Source: Allodiplogaster sudhausi (taxonomy: Eukaryota > Nematoda > Chromadorea > Rhabditida > Diplogasteridae). Taken from it: a stretch of 64,000 nt of DNA. The translations under genes were made by a program, and so were the position numbers. Below, piece after piece: positions 1 through 13,180 of the stretch. Below the pieces are notes generated by a model that was not told the DNA's origin, made no database searches, and saw only the letters and a program-made list of their open reading frames with translations. The stretch's first letter is position 1; each line of letters begins with the position of its first letter. The DNA lies in the NCBI GenBank assembly GCA_945643635.1, contig CALZFC010000356.1:1254501-1318500 (forward strand), in the 5' to 3' direction.

Positions 1-482
1 ATGGATTCGGTGAGGTTATAAATAGACTTAATTTACTTCAAAATAAAACAGATTTAATCTGTTCAGTAAACATTGGGAAAAGTGACCTGAAGAATAATTT
101 ACAATACAAAGGAGAATTAAAATAAAGAAATTATAAAGTGTAAAGCGGGAAGAAAAAGGTCGTTGGGCCTTGTGAGTAATTGAAGTGGAGAGTAAACAGA
201 GACAGAGCGATTATGATGAATATGGATAGAGCTATTGAATTTGCCTAGCTGAACATTCACAGATACTTGCACCAGTTTGGAGAAGAGATGCCAAAAATGA
301 GGCGCATATAAAAGATAATGAAGTGGAATCCTTCACAGAGTAATTTGGCTGCAATTTAATTCACACACTGTAATTATTCTGTTAAAAAATATGATGCAGA
401 TATTAGAAATTTATTTAAATTAAATTAATTTATTTATTTGTCGAACTAATTATTTAGTTCTCAATTTTTTAATTGTCCAGAA

Positions 483-1017
483 ATGAAGATTGAATCGTCG
501 ATCGTCCTCTTCGCCATCTCGTTTTCAATTGCCCTTGGTGTAAAACTCGATGAAAAGAGTTGCTCCCAAAACGGAACGGTTACTACTATAAAGCAAAAAA
601 AAACCATTTAGAATTACAGCTGAAACATTTACCATGATTCCGTTGAATTTCACTGATTTCAGTACCTGTCGTCAGCGGTGGACTGCAATGATTTTTACGA
701 CGGAAAGGTTTAAGACCATTTCTTGCATCAATTGGTGGAAAGTCTCCTTCATTTTTAGTATTGCGAAACCATGTATTCCGGAAAGGGCAGTCCGGCCGCC
801 GAAGGCGGAGACATCAAGGACAGGTTCACCTCCTGCCTCGGCCCGTCAAATGGGGTAAGATTTGCATCACATTATTACATTTAATATGTAGCATTTGTAA
901 TAGCGTTTCTGCTCATTTTTTCAGAAGGAGACAAATGAGGACTTCATCAAAGTTGCGGCGCAAAGTTGCGCAAAGCGTTGTGGACTTTGCTGCGTTCGGG
1001 GCACTGAAAATGAGTAA
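483..1017 (+). CDS. Small secreted ShKT-like cysteine-rich protein, 4 exons
   Basis: Exons 483-578, 663-707, 759-854 and 925-1017 join in phase 0 at every intron and give about 109 residues ending in TAA. Residues 1-19 are a clear signal peptide (MKIESSIVLFAISFSIALG). The mature part has eight cysteines and ends in the ShK-like motif SCAKRCGLCC. The 15-codon second exon with the SSAVDC motif recurs in the paralogue at 37374-37418, which supports the model. ShKT domains occur in many nematode secreted proteins, and some block potassium channels. The exact role here is unknown. The ATG lies 4 bases after a CAG, so trans-splicing next to the start is possible. The first half of the domain is divergent, so the family call is good but not certain. 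Confidence 0.75.
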
Positions 1018-2655
1018 TGATCGACCTTGCCCGGTTTTATCTCGTTGTTTGACATAAACATCTTTCTGCAAAACTGATTCTAATGTATTCAACCACGTAC
1101 AACTGAATTTTTATTTCTTGTAAAATATAGCACATGAATATTGCTCACGATATAAGTGATTGAGGACTGACTCTCTAAATACTTAAAAAAAAGCCCATAG
1201 ATAGCTGAAAATATCCGTTACCAATAAACCTTCGTGATCATTCTCTCAAACTTTCCCTTCCTCTCCTCCGAACTCTGTGTTCAAGACGTTCATGCTAATC
1301 CTTTCGTGTTGTTAGATTCTTCAACTCTTCAACATAACAAAATATTTCAACAAAATTAGTAAACGTGAATTCGCATACTGTCTGCTACATACAATCATAT
1401 ACCGTTGAATGAGATAGACAAATTGAACAGAATTCAAGTTTCATATTAGATCTCATCGAAAGTCGACATGCACAATGCGGTTAGCGTATTTTCTCTATTA
1501 GTACCCACATTATTATCCCCCCTTCTAATAGTAGCCTTTTGATTATGTCATTGAAGCATAGTACCATTACCTCGAGTAGAACCCCCCCCCCCCCTACTCC
1601 AATGGTGGCCCCCCCCCGAAAAGTCTAATACCTTAGCTCGAGACGCAGCTCGAATGGATCCTGGACGCTCTTCCCATTGAACTGATTATAAGTTCACTGA
1701 AAAGCTGCGGTAAAACGGATATTACAATGGAGATTTCACTGAAGTCGAGATGTTATTCTTTTCTACTTGAAAATATCAAACTATTAGTGTTTCACATTGA
1801 AAAATAGTAGATAAGTTCTCCAAAGCCCTGGCGTTAGCTGTTACCTTCGGACCCTCGCGACCAAATGCGGGGTAAATGACACCCTATAGGTATTGTCTAA
1901 GCTCTCTAAGGCATTGCATTCAGATCACGAACCATCACGATGAGCTTTTAACAATTTATTTATTTATTTATTCATACATCAAAAATGATGTGACGACACA
2001 TTGCATATAATATTTGGCAAGATATGAAGCAGTGCAGTTTATATATAGGGATTAGGAAGGTGGGGAGAGGAAGACGGGCAGACCGGAAACTGATGAACTC
2101 ACAATCAGGATTTGAAAGTGGGGTGGACGAGTCCCCGGGGGTGGGCTAGGCCCCCATGCGCTGGAGCAGGCGCAATAAATACCTGGTGAACAACCGAATA
2201 GGACTGCACAATGGCAGCGACTTCTGGGGTATAGGAGCAAACGACAGCGCTTCAGATGCCCAAAGGTGCGCATTTTGGAAAAAAAAAAGATTCTTTGGAG
2301 TTGAGATCGAAAATTAAGACGAGAGAATCCGGAGGTGCGTGGACAATTGTGAATGGCAGTTGAGAGTACCACCGAGCAGTTCTTATTGCAAACGAATGAA
2401 ATAATTGATATATTTTAATGGTAGGAATATGAAAGCAACACACTGAAGAGCGACCTGATGTTGGCTTAGATTTGTAGACACTCCGAATCTGACAGTGATC
2501 CAGCATATTGATCATCTTGTGTAACATGTTAAAGTATCAATGACTATTCGCCTAGAATGCAAGGAAGAAAGTGAAAAGCGCGCAAAATGAAAAGGATATG
2601 AAGGAATAGGGGAGGAACGATTTAGATGTTCTTATAAACTTGAAACTGTTTGCTC
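1018..2655. other. Non-coding stretch with fold-back-family repeat and a dispersed repeat
   Basis: No convincing gene. At about 1490-1680 the CTATTAGTRCCC and poly-C sequence followed by a CTCGAGACG segment matches the core of the fold-back element at 36.1-36.4 kb. At about 1950-2240 a stretch beginning TTATTCATACATC with a GC-rich CCCCGGGGGTGGGC core has a diverged relative at 5995-6240. These look like dispersed repeat copies. Confidence 0.5.
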
Positions 2656-4918
2656 TTAATAAGAAGAGCGCACTGCGTTCATTTGAAAACAATCATCATC
2701 CTGAAATATTTTTGCTATTTTGCACTCATTTTTTATCCCGGTGATGGTATTCAGTTGTCTCAAGACAGCAGGTTTTCTATGAGCGTCTATGACACTCCTC
2801 GTTGTGCCCGGGCATCGTGGGATCTTGTGCAGCAGAAGCGAGCGAAACTGCGAGTTCATTAGAACTGCGATGCATCTGGGAAACTGAACTTTAAAGAAAA
2901 CAAACGATACTTTTTTTATTACTAATGGATAACAAAATAATTAAATATTGCAGTGACAGCTACGAAATACAATTCAGTTAATTCTTCCATTTTTTTTTCT
3001 CAATGACAGTCCTTTCCATGCTAAACATTGCCAAAATCTTGCTCAATTATAAGATTTATTGTTAAATGTATCAAAACTGACCCGTCAAAGCACCTGGCAA
3101 GTATAAAGGCGTAGGTGGTCAGCAGAAACTTTGGCCACTGAGCCGAGGTAAACTTCGAGATGAGAAAGTATGAGAAGAGCTCGGTGGAGAAGCAGAAGCC
3201 TTGGAGAGTCACCTGGGGAAAGGGAAGGGAATAGTGTTAGCTAGGAAAGGCAACAATGCGGATATGTCGACAGGAACAATATATTACATGTCTCAAGCCC
3301 TATTACATTAGTGTTCTTTTACCTGTCGAATGAAGCTCCGCTCAACGGCTCGCAGGCGAACGTCGGTTCCCTGAAGGAAGGCAGTTGTAATTTTAGATTG
3401 GAGGGCAATTCCTTTTCTCTTCCCCTCTTCCCCCCTGCCCAACCCCTTAAACCAGCCTTATTCGAGACAACCGCTTATATCAATCGTTTCTGCGAATGAT
3501 TTTTCCATACTTTTTTAATCACTAAAACAAGATGATCACCCGTGTCCCCCTGCCTCCTCGTCTCGTGCGATAGAAGTACATCTTGACGAAGGTGCAGCAG
3601 TTGATGGCGGAGAAGAGCGCGACGACGACAACAGCCCGGTTGAACATGACGAATCCGAGTGCGGCCCGATTGCACGTCGGCGCGTAGTCCATCATCCACG
3701 ATGAAGCGTTGAAGGTCTTCACGCATCCGACTATAAAGTCAGGTTGTTTTTGTTTTTGTTTTTATTTTTTATTTTGTTTTGCTTTTTATGTTTCTATAAA
3801 GAATTAATCATTCACTATGTCCTCTGTGAAGCTTTCGGAAAGTCATTCATTCAGCTATGAATTCATGGCAACAATGACTCTGCTAAAATGAGTCATACGA
3901 CTTTAGCCAGGAAAGATACAAATGGGCCATATTGTATACATTTGTACGAATTGTGAAAGTTTAAAGAGATTCTGTTGGCCAGACAACTGCGTATTGTTTG
4001 AGGCTAGACAAATTCGCTAGAAAATATTTCTCCTAACAATATGGCTAGACAACTGTGCGTATTCTGTTACCGTACAACTTGGCAGAACGAAGGAGCCGCC
4101 GATGGAAGCCGTAAGAATAACGGCCATTATGGCCACGGTTGTGCGCTCCGTGAAAAGGCTCGAGTAGCGATGAGGCAGGAAGATTGACGTAAATCTGTGT
4201 TAAAGATCATGAGAACGCATGCGAGTCGCGAAAAATGAGAAAGAAAAAAAAGATTTATGAGCAATTTAAAGAAGAGAAACTTCTCTGTTAAGTTGCCAGT
4301 AAACAACAACATGCCTCTATGACAACTAGAGGAAATTCGTACCTATTCAAGGAGATGAAGAGATGAGTGTAGATTGCAGTGTCATAGCATGCCAGATATA
4401 TCTGGTCAATCACGCCTGTTATCGCAGCGTCTTGGAGCGGGGTGTAATTTCTAAGGAAAAAAACAAGAAGGGAATTGGTAAACTTTACAATATGAACGTG
4501 CCAACATACATACAAAAAGAGCATTGGCGCACAGTAGAGACTCCAGCACGCAGCGAAGATCACTTCTGCGGCTGCGAGCAGACCGAGAAGGCAGCCAAAT
4601 GGAGTGCGGAAGGATGCGACGGCAAGGACTGACGCTATGATGAAGACGCTGGCGATCGCGCCGTTAAACGCCGTCTATATAATTAGTTTATATAACTAGG
4701 ATCAAGATTCAACTCAAAAGTCTACTAAAACTACTTTCTTTCTACAGTCGAAAATACATGTATATGTAAAAAAAAATTGCGAAGTGTTTATAAAGAGAAT
4801 GCCTAACTTAGTTAGTAAAAGAATTGAAGCAAATGTAAGAAAGAAACAAATTGATAAAAGTATTAACCATAAAGACGAGAAGAGCCGCGGCGCAGGTGTC
4901 AAAATCTATGTCGGCCAT
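2656..4918 (-). CDS. Srx-like nematode chemoreceptor (7TM GPCR), copy A, 8 exons
   Basis: Exons 4918-4868, 4674-4514, 4450-4343, 4194-4079, 3730-3540, 3370-3323, 3212-3082 and 2875-2656 (read right to left) keep phase throughout and give about 341 residues. The product has several hydrophobic helices. NRFTSIFLPHRY lies at the end of helix 3 in the DRY-equivalent position. The second extracellular loop carries GCVKIFN..SWMMDYA.TC, and there is a basic third loop and an ELFSYFLIS helix 6. These match my knowledge of C. elegans class x serpentine receptors. All exon lengths except the last equal those of the head-to-head paralogue at 9.1-11.7 kb. The exon 4 donor (AA/GTTGTA) was chosen because only it keeps phase. 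The C-terminal tail after the shared RSLLLHK differs completely from copy B. Ligand and cell type are unknown. Confidence 0.85.
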
Positions 4919-7900
4919 GTAAATCGGCTACAATATATGGCATGAGTTATAACGTCAAAGCAAAAATAAAGGAAATAAACGTGATTACATCAATTTTCTA
5001 CGGCCTTAATCAAATGTACTTCGTCTAAAAAAGAAAAGCATGACATATGGATTAAATTCAAACTCGACAGACCAAGATACTATACATACATATATCAATT
5101 TGTGCGAATTTTTATCGTGAGAAAATTAGAAAAGAATGTTTGACCAATGGCATAACAGTAATATTAGCATTTAAACTGAGCTATCGAAGAAAAAAATATT
5201 TGTGTTTATACATATGTGATGTTAAGAAATCTGTCGATTTAAAGTCGCTTGACACACAAAAAACACAGCGCACATATAGTCACAGCCAAAGACTCTTTCC
5301 TTTTTTTTTCTTTTGCATCCGCGATTGACTAATAATGCTTATAAACACGGAGGAAGACAATGATTGAAAATCAAATCGAAGGGAAGTATATATGTATTTA
5401 CATATGTAAACTTGCAAATAAAGGAAAATGAACCGGGGGAGAAAGGGAGTGAAATTTAGGGGAGTCGTTCTGGCACTCTTCCCGATGGTGCGCTAGTCTG
5501 GCGTTAATTCGCTCTTTACGATTGGCACGTAGCGCATAATTGTAATTTCGGGAAAACCGTGATTCACTAATATGTAATACTTTTGAACCGTCGGAGAAGG
5601 GATTGAAAATCAAGTCGAGGGAAGTCCTAATGTATTTATGTACGTAACCATGAAAATAATGTAAACCTTTTGTGCTGCTCCACAGAGAGCTAAATAAGGT
5701 TATTTTTGTACTCTTATCACATAGAGTACTCAAAGCTGGAGTGAAGAAAGTGACCGGAAAGGATATACTCAATCATTTCTAGTCCGGGCTGTATGGTTGA
5801 GGACGAAGAAATTCTCAACTAATTCCTGGACAAACCGGAGATCTCCTCACAAATTGAATTTACAATTACGAAACGTTGACATCATTCTCGTATCTCGTTT
5901 GAACTAGTACTTTGTAATTAAGTTATATATTGTGTGTTGCTAAATAGAGCCACAATAAGGCTATTTGTAGTAGATAATTAGTAAAAGGTATGTATTTTTT
6001 TTATTCATACATCGTTAAAAGATGTGACAACAGATTTAAGTGAAAATAATACCGCGTCATGCTACCAGTGCAGACTAGTGAAAAAGGGGGGGGGATCGCT
6101 TGCATCTCCGAACCACCTAGCATGTGACTGACAAAGAGCGGGGTTAGCAACTTCCCGAGGGGTGGGCCAAGCCCCAACAGCATGAGAGGCATGTGCTGGC
6201 GCCACACACCAAAAAGAACAGGGTGCAGAAGAGGGGTGGTGAGAGAGGAATGGAATCTACATGTAATATAGCATAGTAAAAGCAAATAAAACGCTCTGCA
6301 CTGCTTTAAGAATAAGAAAAGTAGGAAAAAAATTAAAGATTGGCATAATCTATTATTTTTTTCCTACTTTTCTAAAAGCGAATGTCTAAAAGCGGTAAAT
6401 TATGAATATGTTTCTTACCATTAAATACAGCAAGACTCAAAGATTGTACTGCATCGGTCGGGAGGGACATGTATCGACTATGCATTCGAATTGCAAAACT
6501 ACTACGGCGAAGAAGAAGCTTCCATCTAGTAGTATAGAACAAATTTGTTTATCTTCCAACAGTTTGCACTAAACTTTTAGGCTTTATTCTGCTGTGATTG
6601 AACTTGCAAATTGTATATGGTTTCAATGGAGAATACAGAAACTTGAGAGAGAGAGAGAGAGAAATCAGAAAAAGCGAACATCACAAGTGAATATAATTTA
6701 TATGAAATTTCACATGAAAGTCTGCCTTCTCACTATTTTCAAAAATATATTTTTATATTGAAGTGAAATTGTGCCAGAAGGAAAGTATACGGGGTCAAAA
6801 TGCATGAGGAACATCAATCTTCAGGAATCAAGAATGTGTTCAGGATCTAGAAATGTCACAGGTAAGTCTTCAGCGGCGCCTTTAATGTATTGAAAAAAGC
6901 TCCCGGAATGGTGCGAAAGAGTAACAGAGACATCCTTACAATTAGAGCATCGCTTGTGGGGGGGGGGCCGGGGGTCGAGCATGGGCCATATATGTACCTA
7001 CATCATACAAGCAATACAAGAATACAAGATTTCAAGATTTGGAGATAAGAGTAAATGTTATTCATGCCTAGCTGAAAATAACATAAAGGGAGGATGACGC
7101 ATTTTCGGCATGAGAATGGTCTTGTCAATCGAGATAATAAGGCACCATTTATAATAGGGTCGTTAGTTAGCCCTGCCGCGCATGCAATCTTAGCAAAGAT
7201 GAAAATCAGGTGCGTCACTAAAAGTTCATGTTATTCAAGGTATTCATTCTCTGCTCTCTTTCTCTGATTCTCTCTCTCAGCATTCCCTACTCTCTATTGA
7301 AGCCATGTACAACTATCAAGTGTGCTCACATAAGAACAACGCTTGCAAAGCTAGTTCAAATATGTAGGGAGTTAGAAAACATTATTTAATAATCCCTTTT
7401 AATTAATTAGTCCATTACAACTGAAGTTAACGTGGCTTGATGTATCATGACAAAAAATATATAATTAATTCATATAGTACTAATTCGAACGATATAATAG
7501 GTCAGCGAAATCACAATAGCAGAGAATGAAGCCAACATTTCGAAATTGGAAACAATGGAGGTTAGTTAAATTTTGGTTCACTGAGCAAAATGTTTTTTTT
7601 TGGCTCAAGTTTATGAAAAGATCATACGCTTTATCTGGGAATTTGTTGAGAATTTCTATGTCCACATCAGTCTAAATTAGAAATTTTTGAGTAAAAAAAA
7701 ATAAAAAATATTCTTTCCGCAACGCTCATTCTCTTCTCACTGAACACAACGTTGATTACGTGTGATAAGAGCACAATCCAGAAATCTCTTTCCTCCCCTC
7801 GCCCGGTCATTAGCGTAATTCCACAAGGTATTGTCATTTGCCTTCGCATTTTCATTCTCGACACTGTCGACCTACATCCTCAATTGGTGCACTGCTTGGT

Positions 7901-9136
7901 GTTTCGCAGATGATCTGAATGTACATATGTACATATGGATTAGACTTCCACATCATATCCACTTTGTCAACTCTCGGACGACGTGGACTCTCATTCCAAC
8001 ATTCTTTTTTCCAGTACCCGCATCAAAGCTCGATCTCAGTCATCCTTTATCCGTTCCAGAAAACTTTTTTTTTTATTCTATCTCTAACAATAATTTGATT
8101 TCATCGTCCCCCTCTCTAATCTCTCCTTACTGTACCCTTAAGCCTCTATAATGATTTTTTTTTCTCTCATCTTCCATGTCTATTCATTGTTATCCTACTA
8201 TTATGAATATTTCTCTTTTCGCTAACTTCACACATACGTGCACTTTGGTGGCATAACATAAAGTATAAGAATAAGTGCAATAAACTGAATTGGAGACATT
8301 TCGTAATAGGAAACAATGGTTGTAATAGAACAAAGTTTACTTTTTGTTCGCTGAGTAATATCTCTTTAACTTTGTGAGGAGATCATCCGGATTGTCTAGG
8401 AAGTAGTTGAGTGTTTATATGTCCACATCCATTCATCCCGTATTAGAAATGCTTCATTGATAGTGAGTAAGTTAGTTCCTTCCGGCAACGGTCACTCTGC
8501 TCTCTGAACATTACGTTGATTGCATATGAAAAGTGCACAAATGAGAAAAAAGAGGCCTTTATTTAGCTCAAGGTCAACGTGGAAGGAACAGCACAAAAGG
8601 TTTCCTTTACTGGCAACCTATCATAAAAAACATTCTTTCCCACTTCCATTATTTTCAATCCCTTTCTCGCCCGATTCATTTTCATTTACTTGCAAGCTGA
8701 CATACACACATGAATTCTTCCTTTCGATTTGATTTTCAACCCCTTTCTTCTCCCGTGATTATAAGTATTATTAGACAATCACGGAAGAAAAAGTGAAGAA
8801 AAGTTATCTTTAAGTTATAACTTTGGCTACTCTGTGGGTGCACATTCTGTGTGTTTTTGGTGTGTCGTGTGACTTAATGTCGACATTAAATCTCACGCTT
8901 TCATTGAAATCACACATAAACTCAAATCTCATTGTGAATTCTATGTTGCAGTTGCCGTTGCCATTAACACTCTTTTCTTCTTTTCTCCCGATAAATATTC
9001 ATGGATAAAACTGAATCCTTGTGTAATGTTCTCTTTTTTAAACAAAATACCCTTGATTAAAGCCGTAGAAAAATGCAATCACATTCATATCCTTTAGTTT
9101 TTCTTACCCCATGTCATGTTTTGCAGCAGATTTATC
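4919..9136. other. Shared upstream spacer between divergent receptor genes
   Basis: No gene supported. The flanks of the spacer are inverted copies of each other: about 5280-5460 and 5640-5720 reappear in reverse at about 8640-8800 and 8520-8640. The middle contains a diverged direct repeat (about 7480-7790 with 8250-8540). A GA microsatellite lies near 6645, and the 5995-6240 repeat matches 1950-2240. Promoters of both receptors should lie at the two ends. I could not identify specific elements. Confidence 0.55.
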
Positions 9137-11718
9137 ATGGAAGACGTCGATTTTGACACCCGAGCTGCGGCTGTTCTCGTCTTTATGGTGAAGACTTTTC
9201 CTAATTTCTTCTTTCACACATTTGCTTCAATTCGTTCACTGGTAAACACTTTCGCAAATTTATTACCCATGGAAAAGCATGCATTCTTGTGTGCATATAT
9301 ATGTATGAGTGTTATCATTTAATCAATTAATGAATCATTAATGCTAAAATGTGACAGAATTCAATGACAATGAAGTAGTAAAGTAGTTTGATTAGTAGAG
9401 TTGTTTAAGTGAAAAATTAAAAGTTATAATCACAGATTTTTTAGTAGACTTTATAGTTGCGTCTTGTTCCTAATTATATAAACGAGTCAGTAAGCTAATT
9501 ATATAGACGGCGCTACCTGGCGCCATCGCTAGCGTCTTCATCCTCTCGGCAGTCCTGGCCGTCGCCTCCTTCCGCACTCCGTTTGGCTGCCTTCTCGGTC
9601 TGCTTGCCGCGGCCGAAGTGATCTTCGCTTCGTGCTGGAGTCTCTACTTCGCGCCAACGCTCTTTTTGCAAGTTTTCAATGTTTTTGATATCAAATGAAA
9701 GTAGTAATATTTTTAGCAACTTATTTTAAATAATGACAATTCCCTTATCGTTTTTTTCTTAGAAATTACATTCCGCTCCAAGCCGACGCGATAACTGGCG
9801 TGATTGGCCAGATATATCTGGCATGCTACGACACTGCAATCTACACTCATCTCTTCATCTCCTTGAATAGGTCGGAATTTCCTGTCGTTCTCATTTTCAG
9901 GATAATGTTTACTGGTAACATAACAGAGAAGACACAATTCTTTACACAATTGTCAAACCTTTTGCTCTCTCTTTTCTCACGACTCACCTTTTCTGTCTTG
10001 TGATCTTTAAAATTGTGATCATTAAAACAGATTTACCTCAATCTTCCTGCCTCATCGCTACACGAGCCTTTTCACGGAGCGCACAACCGTGGCCATAATG
10101 GCCATTATTCTTACGGCTTCCATCGGAGGCTCCTTCGTTCTTCCAAGTTGTACGGTACAGAAAACGCAGAGTTGTACGGTACAGAAAACGCAGACCATAT
10201 TGTGAAGGGAAACATTGTCTAGCACATTTCTCTATCCTCAAACAACACGCAGTTGTCTGACAAAAGAATCTATTTAATCTTTCACTGTTCATACATGCTC
10301 ATACATTCTCGCCCATATGTATCTTCCCGCTAAACAAAGTAGTATGACTCAGTTTGCCCACTGTTGTCATGAATTCATACATGAATGAAAACATTCACAT
10401 ACTCTATATATCTATATAGATTCATGTGAACATAGTGAATGTTTCAGTCTTGAAAAAAGTAAAAAAAAAAACGACAACCTGATTGATTTTGTAGTCGGAT
10501 GCGTGAAGATCTTCAATTCTACGTCGTGGATGATGGACTACGCGTCGACCTGCAACCGGGCCGCACTTGGATTCGTCATGTTCAACCGGGCGGTCGTCAT
10601 CGTTGCGCTCTTCTCCGCCATCAACTGCTGCACCTTCATCAAGATGTACTTCTATCGCACGAGACGAGGAGGCAGGGGGACACGGGTGATCGGCTTTTGT
10701 TAAGAGAAAAAAAAGAAATCACTGAAACCATTGTCTCGTACTGATGCCAAGGCCAGCCTTTGGCGGGTGCAAAGGAATTGTGCTTCCATCTAAAATAACA
10801 AACTACTTTCTGTCATGTAGATATCATGTCAGAATTTTATTATATCTATCTGTCCTTGACTTGCCCCTGTTACCCTTTGTGAAAGTACACCATTCTCAAC
10901 CCTATATAAAGAGCCAATGGCCCTTTCACTTGTCTTCTCCGTCTCCAATTGTCCTCCTGTGTTCCCGAATTCCAGTGTTACTAGGTAACATATTTAACTT
11001 TTTCCTTCAGGGAACCGACGTTCGCCTACGATCCGTTGAACGGAGCTTCATTCGACAGGTAAAGACTTCACAATATACGGACATGACACAAATTATGTAC
11101 ATATGTCTTGTTCATTTTGACTAATGTCAGCATTGTTATTTATTTCTCTTCTAACCACCTTTTCCCTTCCTTCCAAGGTGACCCTCCAAGGCTTCTCCTT
11201 CTCCACCGAGCTCTTCTCATACTTTCTCATCTCCAAGTTTACCTCGGCTCGGTGGCCAAAGTTTCTGCTGACCTCTTACGCCTTTATACTTGCGATGTGC
11301 TTTGACGGGTAAGTTTTGGCACATTTTGTATACATGTATATTATAATGTAACAAAATGTTGGATAATTTAAACGCGAATAAGCAGTTGTTGAGCTAAAAG
11401 AGAGAAAAATCATATTTGTTACTGGAATAATTAATTATTTTGCTATCAATTAGTATTTTAAAAAAGCAATGTGTACATTGAACCTCGTTTTTTTCTCTCA
11501 GATGCATCGCAGTCCTGATGAACGCGCAGTTCCGCTCGCTTCTCCTTCACAAGATCCTGCGGCGGCCACGATGCCCCGGCGTAACGAGGAGTGTCGTTGA
11601 CACGTCGACAAGAGGCACTGTCACCACTGCGCCACCCATCATGCTCTATTCCGCACGCGACACGACACGCGACGCGTCACGCAACGCTGCACGCGACCCT
11701 GCCAGGATCAATTCTTGA
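9137..11718 (+). CDS. Srx-like nematode chemoreceptor (7TM GPCR), copy B, 8 exons
   Basis: Exons 9137-9187, 9507-9667, 9763-9870, 10031-10146, 10495-10685, 11011-11058, 11178-11308 and 11502-11718 total 1023 nt, a 340-residue protein. It has the Srx-type NRFTSIFLPHRY motif around residues 106-117, the SWMMDYASTC loop, and ELFSYFLIS in helix 6. The order and lengths of exons 1-7 equal copy A on the opposite strand. Two oddities: the exon 2 donor reads GCAAGT where copy A has GTATGT, so intron 2 should be GC-AG. The exon 4 donor region is tandemly duplicated (24 bp, 10147-10194), which offers an in-frame alternative 8 codons longer. The C-terminal tail is rich in Arg-Asp pairs from a short GC-rich repeat and is absent from copy A. 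Probably a plasma-membrane chemosensory receptor; ligand unknown. Confidence 0.88.
10147..10194 (+). repeat. 24-bp tandem duplication spanning a splice donor
   Basis: The unit GTTGTACGGTACAGAAAACG plus CAGA is present twice head to tail. It starts exactly at the inferred exon 4 donor of receptor copy B. Copy A has a single, slightly different unit at the matching place. Confidence 0.9.
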
Positions 11719-12368
11719 ATTTTTTTTAAATATATTGTTCACTCTTCAATGATTACTGCTCATTGTTCACTTTGCATAGTATACTAGCTATTGTACACCA
11801 TTCTAAAATGTCCTCATATGCCTGCTATTTGTGATGGAAACTTGGGAGTGCCCAGAAGTGGTGCAAACATTTTGGGCCGCTCGCTAGGATTCCTGCGCAC
11901 TGGAAACAGCGAGCCTAAAAGGACGCAAGGCACTACTAGCCTTTCTTTCCTGTTTCCTGTTTTCTGTTTAATGTTTCCCTGGTCGATCTGCACACACTCG
12001 ACTATACTCCACCTGTCAGAGGAGTGGAGGAACATATATGATTGCCGCTGCATTCTTATCAATAATCAAAAGACCAGGCGCAGCTGGCGTTGCTAAATTT
12101 GTGCGTACTGAACAAATACTTTCGGGGCCGCCATCTGGGGTTTTCTTCTGCGCATATTCGTCAGCAAAGAAATTTGCAGTTTCCGTTATTGCTAATTGTA
12201 AGAGTTTTCACTGTCTCATCAGTCTTTTTCCAAATCGTTTCAAAATGTTGCTCGCATTTGATTGTGATACTTTATTATGTAGCTAATGACCGATGAATAA
12301 ATAAATTAAGCAGTCAGTCAATAATTATGTTTTTTTCAACGATAATAAAATCAACAGTTATTAGTAGT
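11719..12368. other. Intergenic region, no gene seen
   Basis: AT-rich spacer between the receptor and the dioxygenase gene. Short open frames on both strands lack recognisable features or good splice context. I see no repeat with other parts of the window. Confidence 0.4.
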
Positions 12369-12713
12369 ATGTCGACGCGAACACGAGGCAGCGAAGTCCA
12401 GCTGGCCAATGACGTCATCGATTGGCGGGCGGACGGCATCGCGCTCTCGGCCGAGCAGAAGCTCTTCTACGAGAAGAACGGCTTCCTCGTCGTCAAAGGC
12501 TGCGTCCCGGAAGCGGAGATCGATCTGTACAATCGCCGCTTTCAGGTTAGCACGCGTGAGTTGGAAAACTCGACCAATGTCGGATGCGCAGGAGATTTGC
12601 ACGGCTGGCCGAGGTGAATTTCGTGACATGACCATCATGCGTGATGTGACTATAGCCAAGAGCGAATTCACGCCAGGCGAACGCGCCATCACAAAGCTGC
12701 AAGAGTTCCAGAA

Positions 12714-12768
12714 CGATCCCGTGCTATTCGACTACTGCAAGTATCCGGCGGTAGCAAAGTCTTTTTTT
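12714..12768 (+). repeat. Left copy of ~53-bp direct repeat flanking intron insertion
   Basis: Covers the last 37 bases of PhyH exon 2, its GTAGCA donor and the start of the intron. The same sequence recurs at 15392-15445. Confidence 0.9.
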
Positions 12769-13086
12769 TTCTTCAAATTTTTTTTGATAGTTTGATGATT
12801 AAGAGCATTCACAACATTTTCCCCTTCTCGCTCTTAGGAGACTTGTTTAATTGCTTGTATTCAACTCATTTCAATTTATATCAACTCTCTTCAATTTACT
12901 TGTCAGAATAAAAAAAAAAAACGTTTCATCGGTGCGTAATTGTAAGAAAACGGAGGGTCAGAAATAAAAGAAGAGGAAGAGAGAGAGAAGAGAGTGAGTA
13001 AAAGACAGAGTGAGAGACATGACGAAAACGAGGAGAGAGAAAAAAAGTGATAGAGACTTATGGTTAGGCAGACTGTGCAAGATTGT

Positions 13087-13180
13087 TGCTATAATCGAGC
13101 ACTATGTTGCACAGGCTGCAAGTGAAGAGCAAGTGTACATTGTCAGCGATGAGGATTCCTACAAATGGCTTGGGAATTAA
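13087..13180 (+). repeat. Repeated exon-like segment encoding IIEHYVAQ...LGN-stop
   Basis: An open segment starting IIEHYVAQA and ending WLGN plus stop. Related copies lie at 24608, 27640, 39234, 43897 and 47090, each followed by the same GA-rich tail. It may be the 3' end of a dispersed gene or of a mobile element. Confidence 0.5.

Noticed and set aside
2088..2135. Hammerhead ribozyme core (CTGATGA followed by GAAA)
   Set aside because: The sequence between the two boxes does not form a convincing stem II, and flanking stems I and III are not evident.
12351..12692. Minus-strand open frame opposite PhyH exons 1-2
   Set aside because: It is a shadow of the GC-rich coding exons and has no independent features.
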